Shown in pieces: positions 52,712-61,105 of a stretch of DNA of 64,000 nucleotides. Every line of letters starts with the position of its first letter. Position 1 is the first letter of the stretch. The notes under the pieces are model-generated. The model had not been told where the DNA came from, ran no database searches, and saw only the letters and a list, made by a program, of their open reading frames with translations. The stretch covers positions 61,208-125,207 of the forward strand of contig NZ_WNKS01000012.1 of assembly GCF_009720655.1 (NCBI RefSeq), in the 5' to 3' direction. Source of the stretch: Rhodoblastus acidophilus. Lineage in GTDB: Bacteria; Pseudomonadota; Alphaproteobacteria; Rhizobiales; Beijerinckiaceae. Both the position numbers and the translations under genes were made by a program.

Positions 52712-53134
52712 TCAGAGCCAGGGATTCACGACCGCCGCCCGCGCCCGCTCGAATTCGCGCGTGTCGCGCGAGACGACTGTCAGGCCGTGGAGCAACGCCG
52801 TCGCCGCGATGAACAGATCGGGCTGGGAAAAGGTGTAGCGGTTCTTGCGGCCCTCTTCGACGAGAAGCCGCCATTTGAAGACAACATCCTCACTCACCGG
52901 CAGGATGCGGCGCGCGAACATCGGGCGCACTTTCTGATCGAGCCAATCCTTGAGTTCATGACGGCGCGAGACATCGGCGACCAACTCGATGCCGAAACGA
53001 ATTTCCGCCAGCGTCACCTCGCTGACGAAGAGGGTGTCGAGCGGCTGTCCCGCGACGAAGGCGACGACTTTTGGCGATGGCTTGGGGCGACGCAGCTCCG
53101 AAATCACGTTGGTATCGAGCAACCACCCGGTCAC
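52712..53134 (-). CDS. vapC: VapC-type PIN-domain toxin
   Basis: 140 residues from a GTG start that overlaps the antitoxin stop (GTGA). PIN-domain RNase: WLLDTNVISELRRPKPSPKV with the first Asp, VSEVTLAEIRFGIE with a Glu, and SQPDLFIAATALLHGLTVVS with the acidic pair and T/S that form the metal site. It cleaves RNA when freed from its antitoxin. Convergent with bpt, four bases away. Confidence 0.92.
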   Translation of the reverse strand: MTGWLLDTNVISELRRPKPSPKVVAFVAGQPLDTLFVSEVTLAEIRFGIELVADVSRRHELKDWLDQKVRPMFARRILPVSEDVVFKWRLLVEEGRKNRYTFSQPDLFIAATALLHGLTVVSRDTREFERARAAVVNPWL

Positions 53135-53397
53135 AGGTCGACGTCGCGAACGGGCATGGGCGCGCGCGGGGGCTCGATGTCGATGTCGCGATGCGGCGAG
53201 GCCTGCAAGGCGGCGACCAGGGCCTCGCCCTTGGGCTCCCCCGTCAGCCGCCGAAACTCGTCGGCCGTCACGACCACCGCTTCGTCCCGGCCGTGCACGG
53301 TGACATGTTGCGGCCCTTCGCTGCGCGCGCGCCGCACCACCTCGCTGAAGCGCGCTTTCGCGTCCTGGAGAGGCCATCGGGGGTACGATCTGATCAC
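53131..53397 (-). CDS. Phd/YefM-family antitoxin
   Basis: About 88 residues from a GTG at 53397; a TTG at 53433 is also possible. Phd/YefM start RWPLQDAKARFSEVVRRARS, then HVTVHGRDEAVVVTADEFRR, and a C-terminal toxin-binding tail. It neutralises the VapC toxin encoded after it and should repress the pair. Coupled by a four-base overlap. Confidence 0.9.
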   Translation of the reverse strand: MIRSYPRWPLQDAKARFSEVVRRARSEGPQHVTVHGRDEAVVVTADEFRRLTGEPKGEALVAALQASPHRDIDIEPPRAPMPVRDVDL

Positions 53398-53457
53398 GCT
53401 GACCAGATTACAGCAAACACGCGACGAACTCAAGGAGGGGCGCGCCCTGGCAGTGGG

Positions 53458-53793
53458 TCAGTTTGAATTTTCGTTATCAGCTTTGGTGTCAGCGCGCGAT
53501 CTGCCTCCAAGCACGTAACCGGCGATCCCGCTCAGAATTGAAACGACAGCTTCGCTCGAAATTGAATCAAGGATGCGGAGCGTGCATGCACCCACGATAA
53601 TCAAAACAACCGTCGCCATTTGCAGCGCCTGAGACCGCTGAATTAGCAAACTAAATGTTTTTGCCTGACCGGCACCTGCTCGCCAAAAAGCGATCGCTCC
53701 AACGATCATGAAGCAAGATGACAATGCAACAACGGAAATAGCCATATCGCGGGACAGGCTCGTAATAAGCTCAACGTTTGCTGGTGCTGGCAT
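53458..53793 (-). CDS. small membrane protein, hypothetical
   Basis: 111 residues from the ATG at 53793. Three hydrophobic stretches: MAISVVALSSCFMIVGAIAF, MATVVLIIVGACTLRIL and VVSILSGIAGYVLG, and a charged tail. Its N-terminal bases overlap the end of the decayed transposase, so the true start may be further down. Lower GC. Function unknown. Confidence 0.6.
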   Translation of the reverse strand: MPAPANVELITSLSRDMAISVVALSSCFMIVGAIAFWRAGAGQAKTFSLLIQRSQALQMATVVLIIVGACTLRILDSISSEAVVSILSGIAGYVLGGRSRADTKADNENSN

Positions 53794-54125
53794 TTTCAAA
53801 ATCCTTAGTTTTGTAAGGCCCACGCTTCGTTACGACCTTCGCCTCTTCGGCTTCGATCAGCGCAACAATGTCTTTCACTTCCCAAAGCCGATAAACGACA
53901 CCCGCCGCCAAAGCCGGTGACACGCGCAGCTTTTGGTGAATGCGGACAAAATTATAAATCAGCGGGGCTGTAGCGGCCCTCAGCGCTCTCAGGTGCGGCC
54001 CCGTAGAGCTTCACAAGGTGCGCATAATCAACATCGCAACCGAACGCGCCCTCGACGGCTTCAAGATAAGCCTTGTGGCCATCGCTATCGCTGGTCAGTT
54101 GGACGCGATTGGCGAGGTGTCTTGG
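53771..54125 (-). pseudogene. decayed IS transposase, IS1-like
   Basis: Reading leftward, one frame gives LTSDSDGHKAYLEAVEGAFG and DVDYAHLVKLYGAAPES with GRYSP. Another frame then gives YNFVRIHQKLRVSPALAAGV and LWEVKDIVALIEAEE, ending KTKDFENASTSKR. These are the conserved C-terminal parts of an IS1-type DDE transposase with a frame change and a missing middle. No terminal inverted repeats are seen. The insertion explains the odd, AT-richer gap here. Confidence 0.75.
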
Positions 54126-54383
54126 TCATGTCAGAGCTTCAGGGTGAGGGGTCGGGCTTCCAGAGTAAAATTTCCCCATACGGGAGCATCCATCGTGGCC
54201 CATCATGTGCTCAAAATGTGCTCGCTGACCCGTTACGGCAATAGGGTGAGCCCTTAGCCGCCCATGACATGCTGGGCACCGCTTGAGTTCGGCTGCGTCG
54301 ATTCCGAGAGCGTCTTCGATAGATATGACAGTCCAAACGCCTCGGACCTTGATTTCGCATTCGGTATTCTTGATCTGGTTCAT
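54126..54383 (-). CDS. small hypothetical protein, possible metal-binding
   Basis: About 85 residues from the ATG at 54383. It has CPACHGRLRAH and QRAHFEHMMGHDGCSRMG, Cys/His sets like those of small zinc-binding proteins of unknown function. It ends just where the decayed transposase starts. I recall similar short proteins annotated hypothetical in rhizobia, but cannot name the family. Confidence 0.6.
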   Translation of the reverse strand: MNQIKNTECEIKVRGVWTVISIEDALGIDAAELKRCPACHGRLRAHPIAVTGQRAHFEHMMGHDGCSRMGKFYSGSPTPHPEALT

Positions 54384-54443
54384 AACGAATGAAAGCCACT
54401 TACGAAGCGACCCGTCAACCCGACCAAATTTCAAACTGGCCCA

Positions 54444-55187
54444 CTACCGTCGCCCGCCATCCTCCGCCAGCCGCCGGTTGATCTCCGCCGTCAGCACGCC
54501 AAACGCTTCCGCGTTCAGCTTCAGCCCATTCCGCCCCCAAATGTCCGGCGTCCTACGGTCGTCGCCGCCGAGCAGGCGCGCGACGTCGATCAGTTCGACG
54601 CCCGTCAAATCGCTCGACCGCAGCGCGGCATTGGCCTTTTGCGTGAAATCGCGAATGCTCTCGCGCCAGAACGGCCGGCGCAGCAGTTCGGGCTGGAACG
54701 GCGGCGTGATCGTCAACATCATGACCCGGCCGCCATGGTCGCGCGCCTCACGCGCAAGGCGAACCAGCCGCTCGGCGGCGCGCGCGGAAATGTCGTCCAT
54801 GCGCTCGGGCGGGGCGAAGGCGGCGCCGACCGCGTCATAGACGCCGGAGGTCAGCACCACGACATCGCCGGGCCGCAAAAAATCGAAGCGGTCGAAGCGG
54901 CTGACGAGTTGCGCCGTGGTCTCGCCGGTCATGCCGCAATCGACAGCCTCGTAGCGGGCGTCGAAATTCTGGCGCGGCCACTCTTCCGCGGCGGAATCGC
55001 CGACGAGGTAGATGCGCGGCCGTTGCGCCTCGCTGGCGGGCTCCGCGTCGAAACACTTGATCACGGCGGGATCGAAACCGTCGAGATGGGCGAGTTTGCG
55101 CGCGATCCAGGCGTCCCGCCCGACCTGGAAAACACCGCCCAGCGCGGCGGCGCAGACAAGTCCCAAAAGGACGAGACGCCAGCGCAT
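54444..55187 (-). CDS. degenerate SGNH/GDSL-like hydrolase
   Basis: 247 residues from the ATG at 55187, coupled to the upstream GT4 gene by TGATG. It has a signal anchor (LVLLGLVCAAALGGVF) and the first SGNH block with Ser (YLVGDSAAEEW). Block III, normally GxND, reads SGVYDA, and the final DGxHLN block reads NGLKLN, so the Asp and His of the catalytic triad are missing. It therefore may not be an active esterase of the usual kind. Its place after a glycosyltransferase gene suggests a role in glycan O-acylation or binding. It faces the periplasm. Confidence 0.75.
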   Translation of the reverse strand: MRWRLVLLGLVCAAALGGVFQVGRDAWIARKLAHLDGFDPAVIKCFDAEPASEAQRPRIYLVGDSAAEEWPRQNFDARYEAVDCGMTGETTAQLVSRFDRFDFLRPGDVVVLTSGVYDAVGAAFAPPERMDDISARAAERLVRLAREARDHGGRVMMLTITPPFQPELLRRPFWRESIRDFTQKANAALRSSDLTGVELIDVARLLGGDDRRTPDIWGRNGLKLNAEAFGVLTAEINRRLAEDGGRR

Positions 55188-56422
55188 CAGGCCGCTCGCT
55201 GCAAAATGTCCGCATAGACGGCGCCGATGCGTTCGACATGGCGCGCCAGCGTCGGCGGATCGGCCCAAAAAGCGTCATAGGCCGCCCGCGACAGCGCGGC
55301 GATCAGCGCATCGTCCTTGGCGCGTTGCAGGGCGCGGGCGAGCGAGTCGACATTGGCGCTCTCGAACCACAGGCCGGTGACCCCGTCTTCGATGGCGTCG
55401 CGGCCGGCGCAGCCGTCGGAGACGATCACCGGCGTGCCCATGGCCTTGGCTTCGAGCACGGTGAGCGGCTGCCCCTCATACCACAGGGAAGGAAAAACGA
55501 GCGCCCGCGCCTCGCGCATCAAAACCTTGACCTCGGCGGGGGATTTCCAGCCGAGCAACCGCGCCTCCGGATATTTGGAGCGGACCTCCTCCATGCGCGG
55601 CCCGTCGCCGGCGAACACCGGGGTGACTCCGGCGCGGCGCGCGGCTTCGGCGAACACCAACAAACCTTTTTCCGGCATCAGGCGGCCGACGAACAAAAAG
55701 TCGCCGGTCGCCGGCGCCGGCTTGGGTCCGAGGTTTTCGCAATCGATCGGATTGGAGACGGCGTGGATTTTCGCGCCCGCCGGCAAATGGTTTCGCAGAA
55801 TTTTTTCCTGGAAGCGCGAAATCAGCACGAAATCCTCGAAAATCTGTGGCAGGCGCGCGACGCGCAGCATCACCTCCTGGCGCAGGCAACGCCAGATTTT
55901 GCGCGTGTAATTGATGGAATCGCAGTTGCTCGCCCAGCACGCGGCCGACATGGGTTTGAGGCTGCAAACATGGTTGTTCGGGTAATTGTAAAAGCCGCCG
56001 TTGGGACAGAACATGAAATATTCGTGCACCGTATAGACCGTCGGCAGGCCGGAGCGCCGGATCGGCCGGGCGATCGAGGCCGACAGGGACTTGGCCCAGC
56101 CGTGGACGTGGACGATGGTCCGTCCCCGGGGCAAGCGGGCGAGCAGCTTTTCCATCTCGCGTTCCGCACAAAAATTCCAGACGCCCTGGAGCGCCGCCGC
56201 CGCCTTCGAGGAATGGCCGAGCAGGTCGGGCTGGTCGAGGCAGACGACCTCCACCCCTTCCGCCGCCAGACGCGGATCGATCGGGGCGGCGGAGGCGAAG
56301 ACGATGGGCGCATAGCCGGCGCGCTTCAGGCCGATCGCGCTTTCAAGCGCCACCTTCGCCTGTCCGCCCGTCACCGAGGCGTGGTCGACGGCGATGACCA
56401 CATGGATTTCCTGGCCGCTCAT
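55187..56422 (-). CDS. GT4-family glycosyltransferase
   Basis: 411 residues from the ATG at 56422 (GGAG upstream); the frame is open far upstream to 57349 but only opposite other genes. GT-B layout: VVIAVDHASVTGGQAKVALE (GGQA loop), VHVHGWAKSLSASIARPI, YTVHEYFMFCPNGGFYNYP with a Cys-rich insertion, DFLFVGRLMPEKGLLVFAEA, and the donor site VFPSLWYEGQPLTVLEAKAM with GTPVIVSD. It is cytoplasmic. Paired with the SGNH-like gene. Sugar unknown. Confidence 0.92.
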   Translation of the reverse strand: MSGQEIHVVIAVDHASVTGGQAKVALESAIGLKRAGYAPIVFASAAPIDPRLAAEGVEVVCLDQPDLLGHSSKAAAALQGVWNFCAEREMEKLLARLPRGRTIVHVHGWAKSLSASIARPIRRSGLPTVYTVHEYFMFCPNGGFYNYPNNHVCSLKPMSAACWASNCDSINYTRKIWRCLRQEVMLRVARLPQIFEDFVLISRFQEKILRNHLPAGAKIHAVSNPIDCENLGPKPAPATGDFLFVGRLMPEKGLLVFAEAARRAGVTPVFAGDGPRMEEVRSKYPEARLLGWKSPAEVKVLMREARALVFPSLWYEGQPLTVLEAKAMGTPVIVSDGCAGRDAIEDGVTGLWFESANVDSLARALQRAKDDALIAALSRAAYDAFWADPPTLARHVERIGAVYADILQRAA

Positions 56423-56489
56423 ATTGGCTCCGTATGCGCTGCGCCGCATAGTGTCGCGAAAATCTTTCTCAAAGTTAAGGGCGCGGGCG

Positions 56490-56846
56490 ATGGGCGGAAT
56501 GAATGCGGCGTTGAGCGCATGGGCGGGGCTTTTGGGGGCGTGCGGGGTCGGGGCGGCCGCGATCGCCGCCCATGCGGCGGGCGGCGAAAGGATGGGGAGC
56601 GTCGCCCTGATCCTGCTCGCCCACGCCGCCGCCGTTCTGGCGCTGGCGCAGCGAACCGGCCGGCTGCGCGCCGCCGCCGCGCTGGCCATGGCGGTCGGCG
56701 CGACCGTGTTCGCCGCTGATGTGTCCCTGTTCACGCTGCGCGGCGCCCACCTGTTTCCAATGGCCGCGCCCACGGGCGGCGTCACCCTGATCGTCGCGTG
56801 GCTCCTGGTTTTTTTCTCTTCCGTAGCGGAACTTAAGCGCAAATGA
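56490..56846 (+). CDS. DUF423 membrane protein
   Basis: 118 residues from the ATG at 56490; the frame runs upstream to 56394. Four membrane helices, starting ALSAWAGLLGACGVGAAAIA with the family's GAFGAH-like AIAAHAAG, and GVTLIVAWLLVFFS near the end. DUF423 members are inner-membrane proteins of unknown function. Divergent from the GT4 gene. Confidence 0.8.
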   Translation: MGGMNAALSAWAGLLGACGVGAAAIAAHAAGGERMGSVALILLAHAAAVLALAQRTGRLRAAAALAMAVGATVFAADVSLFTLRGAHLFPMAAPTGGVTLIVAWLLVFFSSVAELKRK

Positions 56847-56911
56847 CGGGAACGCTTCCTTAACGGCGCTGAGCTAGCGTCGAAGCGCAAGAGGGAGCGC
56901 ATCGCCGTTTG

Positions 56912-58045
56912 ATGAAGGTCGCGATCATTCATGAATGGCTGGTGATGCGCGCGGGGTCCGAGCGGGTGTTGGAGGAAATCCTCACCCTGTTTCCGGACGC
57001 CGACCTGTTCACCCTCATCTGCGCCCTGCCCCCGGGCCAGGACGCCATGCTGCGCGGCCGGAAAGTGACCACCTCCTTCCTGCAGAGGCTGCCCGGCTCC
57101 AAGACCAAGCACCGCATGTTCATGCCGCTCATGCCGCTGGCGGTGGAGCAGTTCGATCTCTCCGGCTACGACCTCGTCATTTCTTCGTCTCACGCGGTCG
57201 CCAAAGGCGTGATCACCGGGCCAAATCAAATCCACATTTCCTACATCCACTCGCCCATGCGCTACGCCTGGGACCTGCAGCACACCTATCTCGCCGAATC
57301 CGGGCTCACGCGCGGGATCAGATCGTGGATGGCGCGCGTGCTGCTGCACTACCTGCGCATCTGGGACATGCGCACGGCGGCGGGGCCGGAGCTGATGATC
57401 GCCAATTCCGCCTATATCCAGAAGCGCATCGCCAAGGTCTACCGCCGCGACTCCCTCGTGATCTTCCCGCCCGTCGACATCGAGGGCCTGCCCTATTCGG
57501 CTGAAAAGGACGATTACTTTCTCGCGGCCTCGCGCATGGTGCCCTACAAGCGCATGTCGCTGATCGTCGCCGCCTTCGCCCGCATGCCCGACAAGAAACT
57601 GGTCGTGGTCGGCGACGGTCCCGAAATGCCGCTGATCCGCCGCATCGCCACGCCAAATGTCGAAATCACCGGCTATCTCGACGACGACGCATTGCGCGCA
57701 AGAATGTCGCGCGCAAAAGCCTATGTGTTCGCGGCCGAGGAGGATTTCGGCATCATGCCGGTCGAGGCCCAGGCCTGCGGCACGCCGGTCCTCGCCTTCG
57801 GGCGCGGCGGCGCGCTGGAAACCGTGCGCGGACCGGACAAGGACAGGCCCACGGGACTGTTCTTCGACAGCCAGACCGAAGAGGCTGTGATCATGGCGGT
57901 GCGCAAGTTCGACGCCGCCGCCGAGGTTTTTTCGCCCGAAAACTGCCGCGACAACGCCAGGTTTTTTTCGCGCGCGCGATTCCGCGAGAATTTTTTGGCC
58001 GTGGTCGAGCAGGAGCGCCGCCGCTTCGCCGAAATGGCCGGTTGA
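56912..58045 (+). CDS. GT4-family glycosyltransferase
   Basis: 377 residues from the ATG at 56912 (a TTG one codon earlier is also open). Starts MKVAIIHEWLVMRAGSERVL, then SYIHSPMRYAWDLQHTYLAE, typical of a group of GT4 mannosyltransferase-like enzymes. The C-terminal donor site has DYFLAASRMVPYKRMSLIVA, VVGDGPEMPLIRR and AAEEDFGIMPVEAQACGTPV with the E-x7-E pair. It is cytoplasmic. It stands alone, next to other surface genes. Sugar unknown. Confidence 0.92.
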   Translation: MKVAIIHEWLVMRAGSERVLEEILTLFPDADLFTLICALPPGQDAMLRGRKVTTSFLQRLPGSKTKHRMFMPLMPLAVEQFDLSGYDLVISSSHAVAKGVITGPNQIHISYIHSPMRYAWDLQHTYLAESGLTRGIRSWMARVLLHYLRIWDMRTAAGPELMIANSAYIQKRIAKVYRRDSLVIFPPVDIEGLPYSAEKDDYFLAASRMVPYKRMSLIVAAFARMPDKKLVVVGDGPEMPLIRRIATPNVEITGYLDDDALRARMSRAKAYVFAAEEDFGIMPVEAQACGTPVLAFGRGGALETVRGPDKDRPTGLFFDSQTEEAVIMAVRKFDAAAEVFSPENCRDNARFFSRARFRENFLAVVEQERRRFAEMAG

Positions 58046-58198
58046 GCCCCCCGCGGCGCCGGCGCGTTAAAAATTCGTTAGCCGCTTCTGATAAAATGCC
58101 CTTCCTTTTCCGGGTCTTGTCTCTCCCCCACGCTTTTTTGCCGCGATTCCACTTGAAGTTGCCGGTGGACGCGCCAAACTAAGGATGAGGAGACGCCC

Positions 58199-58303
58199 AT
58201 GATCATAGCCGCAACCGCCCTCGCCCTTCTGCTGTTCGCCGCGTCCCGCCGGCCCGCGCCGGAGCCCGTGCGCGTTCCCGTAAAAGCGCGCCGCCGCCGC
58301 TAA
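58199..58303 (+). CDS. 34-residue membrane-anchored small protein
   Basis: An ATG with GAGGAG seven bases upstream opens 34 codons to a TAA. The peptide is a single hydrophobic helix (MIIAATALALLLFAASR) followed by a Pro-rich, then basic, tail (RRPAPEPVRVPVKARRRR). This is the layout of a small inner-membrane protein with a cytoplasmic basic end. It lies in the gap between a GT4 gene and the AsmA-like gene. Real translation is inferred from the ribosome site only. Confidence 0.55.
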   Translation: MIIAATALALLLFAASRRPAPEPVRVPVKARRRR

Positions 58304-58372
58304 ACCTATGGGCGGATTGGCCCATCCGGACGCCGCCTTGGCGCGCGTCCGGAATTAACTGTTTTCCTCGGC

Positions 58373-60199
58373 ATGGCGCGCGTCTATCCTGCCGCGATGA
58401 AACTCATCCTCACGATTAAGTGGTCGCTCGCGGCTGGCGCCCTGCTTCTGCTGGGTCTTGCGGCGGCGCCCTGGACCGTGTCGCAGACCGCGCAGATCGA
58501 AACGCTGGAGCGTCAAATCCGCGCCCGCGCCGGGCTGGCGCTGGCCGACCACGGCCGCTCCGTCTTCGCGGTGCTGCCGCGCCCGCATATCCGCATCTAT
58601 GAGCCGCAATTGCGCGATTCCAACGGCGACTTCACCGTCACCGCGAGTTCGCTGCGCGTTGATCTCGGCTTCGGCGGTCTGTTGACGGGACGGCTCGATC
58701 TCGCCCGCGCTGTTCTCGCCGATGCGGTGTTCACGTTCGACCCGGCGCGGTTGCCCGCCGCCGTGGTCGCCGCGACGACCCGTCCCGCGGACGGGCTGGG
58801 CGACCTCGAGATCACGCGCGGAAGAGTCCTTTTGCGCCATTCCGGGCTCGACCAGCCGGAACTCGCGGCCGACGATATTTCGGCGCGGCTCGAATGGAGT
58901 CGCGCCGGCGCGCCGCTGTCGCTCACCGGCCTTGCGCGCGTGCCCGCCATCGGCGAGGAGCGCCAGCCGGCCCGCTTCGCCGTCTGGGCCGCTCAGCCGG
59001 ACCGGCTGCTCAACGCGGGAACCAGCCCGGTCACGCTCCGGTTCGAGGACGAGGGCCTGCAAGTCGTGCTGAACGGCGCGCTGACGCTCGCGGACAAGAC
59101 GCGGTTCGAGGGCCAGATCGCCGCCTCCGCCGCCTCGCTGCGCACGGCGGCGGGCTGGTTCGGCGTGCCCATGCCGCTGCCCGGGCCCTATCGCGACGCG
59201 CGAATCCGGGCCGACGCCCTGTTCGAGCCGGGCGAACTGGCGCTGACCAACCTGAGCCTGTCCGTGGACGGCAACGCGCTGGACGGGGCGGCTTCCATCC
59301 GGTTCAACGGCCCCAGACCCTCCGCCGCCGCGACGCTCGCCAGCGCTTCCCTCGATTTCGCGCCGATGTTCGAGGACTATCCGGCCGCGGTCGCCAACGG
59401 CCAGTGGAATCGCGAGGCTTTTCCGCCCGCGCGCCTCGGCGCCGCCGATCTCGACCTGCGGCTCTCGGCCAAGCGCGCCCGGCTCGGCGACATCCAGCTC
59501 GACGACGCCGCGCTTTCGGTGATCCTGAAAAGCGGCCGGCTGGACCTGTCCATCGCCCAGGCGCGGGCCTATTCCGGCCTGGCCCGCGTCCGCGCGGTGA
59601 TCGCGGAGAACGAGACGGGGCTCGACATCCGCGGCTCGCTGTCGACGGAAAAGCTCGACCTCGCGCCGCTGCTGTGGGATTCGGTCAAGCGTCAGGTGCT
59701 GACCGGCGCCGCCAGCCTGTCCGCGAGTTTCGAAACCAACGGCGCCTCCTTCGCCGAACTGGCCTCCCATCTCGACGCGCGCGGCGATTTTTCCGTCGCG
59801 TCAGGGGAAATGTTTGGCATCGACCTCGATCTGGCGTTTCGCCGCATGGAGCGCAGGCCGCTCTCCGTCGGCGCCGATCTGCGTTCGGGACGCACGCCCT
59901 TCGACCTGATGTCCGGCAAGTTCGCCATGGCGCAGGGGGTCGCCGACATCGAGGAAGGCGCCGTGCGCGCCAACCAGGCCGCCCTGTTCTTTTCCGGGCG
60001 CGCCAATGTCGCCGACCGCTCCGTCGACCTGCACGCCAGCGCCAGTCGCGCGGGCCCGGACGGCAAGGCGCTGCAATTCGGCTTCGCCCTCGCGGGGCCC
60101 TGGGACGAGCCCGCCGTGATCCCCGACGCCGAGGGCTTGATCCGCCGCTCGAACGCGGCCGCGCCGCTGCTGCCCTCCGCCCCCGCGCCGCAGAACTGA
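58373..60199 (+). CDS. AsmA-family protein
   Basis: 608 residues; the ATG at 58397 (MKLILTIKWSLAAGALLLLG) could be the start instead of 58373. One N-terminal membrane helix, then long periplasmic beta-rich sequence. The C-terminal part has the AsmA pattern (GDFSVASGEMFGIDLDLAFR, FDLMSGKFAMAQGVADIEEG, DLHASASRAGP and LAGPWDEPAVIPD). AsmA-like proteins bridge or organise lipid transport to the outer membrane. It precedes the LysR gene by three bases. Confidence 0.88.
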   Translation: MARVYPAAMKLILTIKWSLAAGALLLLGLAAAPWTVSQTAQIETLERQIRARAGLALADHGRSVFAVLPRPHIRIYEPQLRDSNGDFTVTASSLRVDLGFGGLLTGRLDLARAVLADAVFTFDPARLPAAVVAATTRPADGLGDLEITRGRVLLRHSGLDQPELAADDISARLEWSRAGAPLSLTGLARVPAIGEERQPARFAVWAAQPDRLLNAGTSPVTLRFEDEGLQVVLNGALTLADKTRFEGQIAASAASLRTAAGWFGVPMPLPGPYRDARIRADALFEPGELALTNLSLSVDGNALDGAASIRFNGPRPSAAATLASASLDFAPMFEDYPAAVANGQWNREAFPPARLGAADLDLRLSAKRARLGDIQLDDAALSVILKSGRLDLSIAQARAYSGLARVRAVIAENETGLDIRGSLSTEKLDLAPLLWDSVKRQVLTGAASLSASFETNGASFAELASHLDARGDFSVASGEMFGIDLDLAFRRMERRPLSVGADLRSGRTPFDLMSGKFAMAQGVADIEEGAVRANQAALFFSGRANVADRSVDLHASASRAGPDGKALQFGFALAGPWDEPAVIPDAEGLIRRSNAAAPLLPSAPAPQN

Positions 60200-60202
60200 A
60201 CC

Positions 60203-61105
60203 ATGTTCATCCGCCAGCTGGAATATCTGGAGGCGCTGGCGCGGGAAAAGCATTTTCGCCGGGCGGCGGAGGCCTGCAACGTCTCGCAGCCCACGCTGTC
60301 GGCGGCGCTGGCGCAACTGGAGGACGAACTCGGGGTTCCCCTGGTGGAGCGCTCCGGCCGCTTCCAGGGCCTGACCCCGGAAGGCGAAATCGTGCTGGCA
60401 CGGGCGCGGCGCGCCCTGATGGAGATCGACGCGCTGCGCGCGGAAGTCGCCGAGGCGCGCGAGGGGTTGCGCGGAAAACTGCGCTTCGGGGTCATTCCCA
60501 CCGCCCTGCCCATGGCGGTGCGCGTCACCGCGCCGTTCTGCGCCGCCCATCCGGCGGTGACGCTTGAAATCCTGTCGCTGACCTCGGACCAGATCCGCCA
60601 GCGGCTGGAGGGTTTTGAAATCGACGCCGGCCTGACCTATCTCGACAACGAACCGCTGCCCGGCGTGCTCTCCAAGCCGATCTACAGCGAATCCTATTGC
60701 CTGCTGGCGCGCGCCGACGGCCCTTTGGCGGGGCGCGAAAACATCGGCTGGGCCGAGGCCGCCGATCAAAAACTCTGCCTGCTCAGCGGCGACATGCAGA
60801 ACCGGCGCATCATCGACGGCCTGTTCCGCAAGGTCGGCAAGTCGCCCCGGCCGGTGGTCGAAACCAATTCGATCTTCAACCTCATCACCCATGCCGCTCT
60901 GCCCGGCGTCGCCAGCGTCGCCTCGCGGCAGGTTCTGGACCTGTTCGGCCCGCTGGCGGGTATCGTCGCGCTGCCGCTGGTGGCGCCGGAGGCGCGGCAG
61001 ACGGTCGGACTCGTGGTGGCCGACCGGCAGCCCCTGCCGCCGCTGCCGCGCAAGTTTTTCGAAAGCGCGCCCTCCCGGGAAGACATGGACAGGGTTCAAG
61101 GCTGA
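60203..61105 (+). CDS. LysR-family transcriptional regulator
   Basis: 300 residues. N-terminal winged helix (FIRQLEYLEALAREKHFRRA, then CNVSQPTLSAALAQLEDELG) and a C-terminal ligand-binding domain (LRFGVIPTALPMAVRVTAPF, SSLTSDQIRQRLEGF-like segment, GVASVASRQVLDLFG). The start resembles LysR regulators found beside formate dehydrogenase genes in methylotrophs, but no such genes are here. The ligand is unknown. Its end overlaps the end of the FixL-like gene by ten bases, tail to tail. Confidence 0.9.
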   Translation: MFIRQLEYLEALAREKHFRRAAEACNVSQPTLSAALAQLEDELGVPLVERSGRFQGLTPEGEIVLARARRALMEIDALRAEVAEAREGLRGKLRFGVIPTALPMAVRVTAPFCAAHPAVTLEILSLTSDQIRQRLEGFEIDAGLTYLDNEPLPGVLSKPIYSESYCLLARADGPLAGRENIGWAEAADQKLCLLSGDMQNRRIIDGLFRKVGKSPRPVVETNSIFNLITHAALPGVASVASRQVLDLFGPLAGIVALPLVAPEARQTVGLVVADRQPLPPLPRKFFESAPSREDMDRVQG

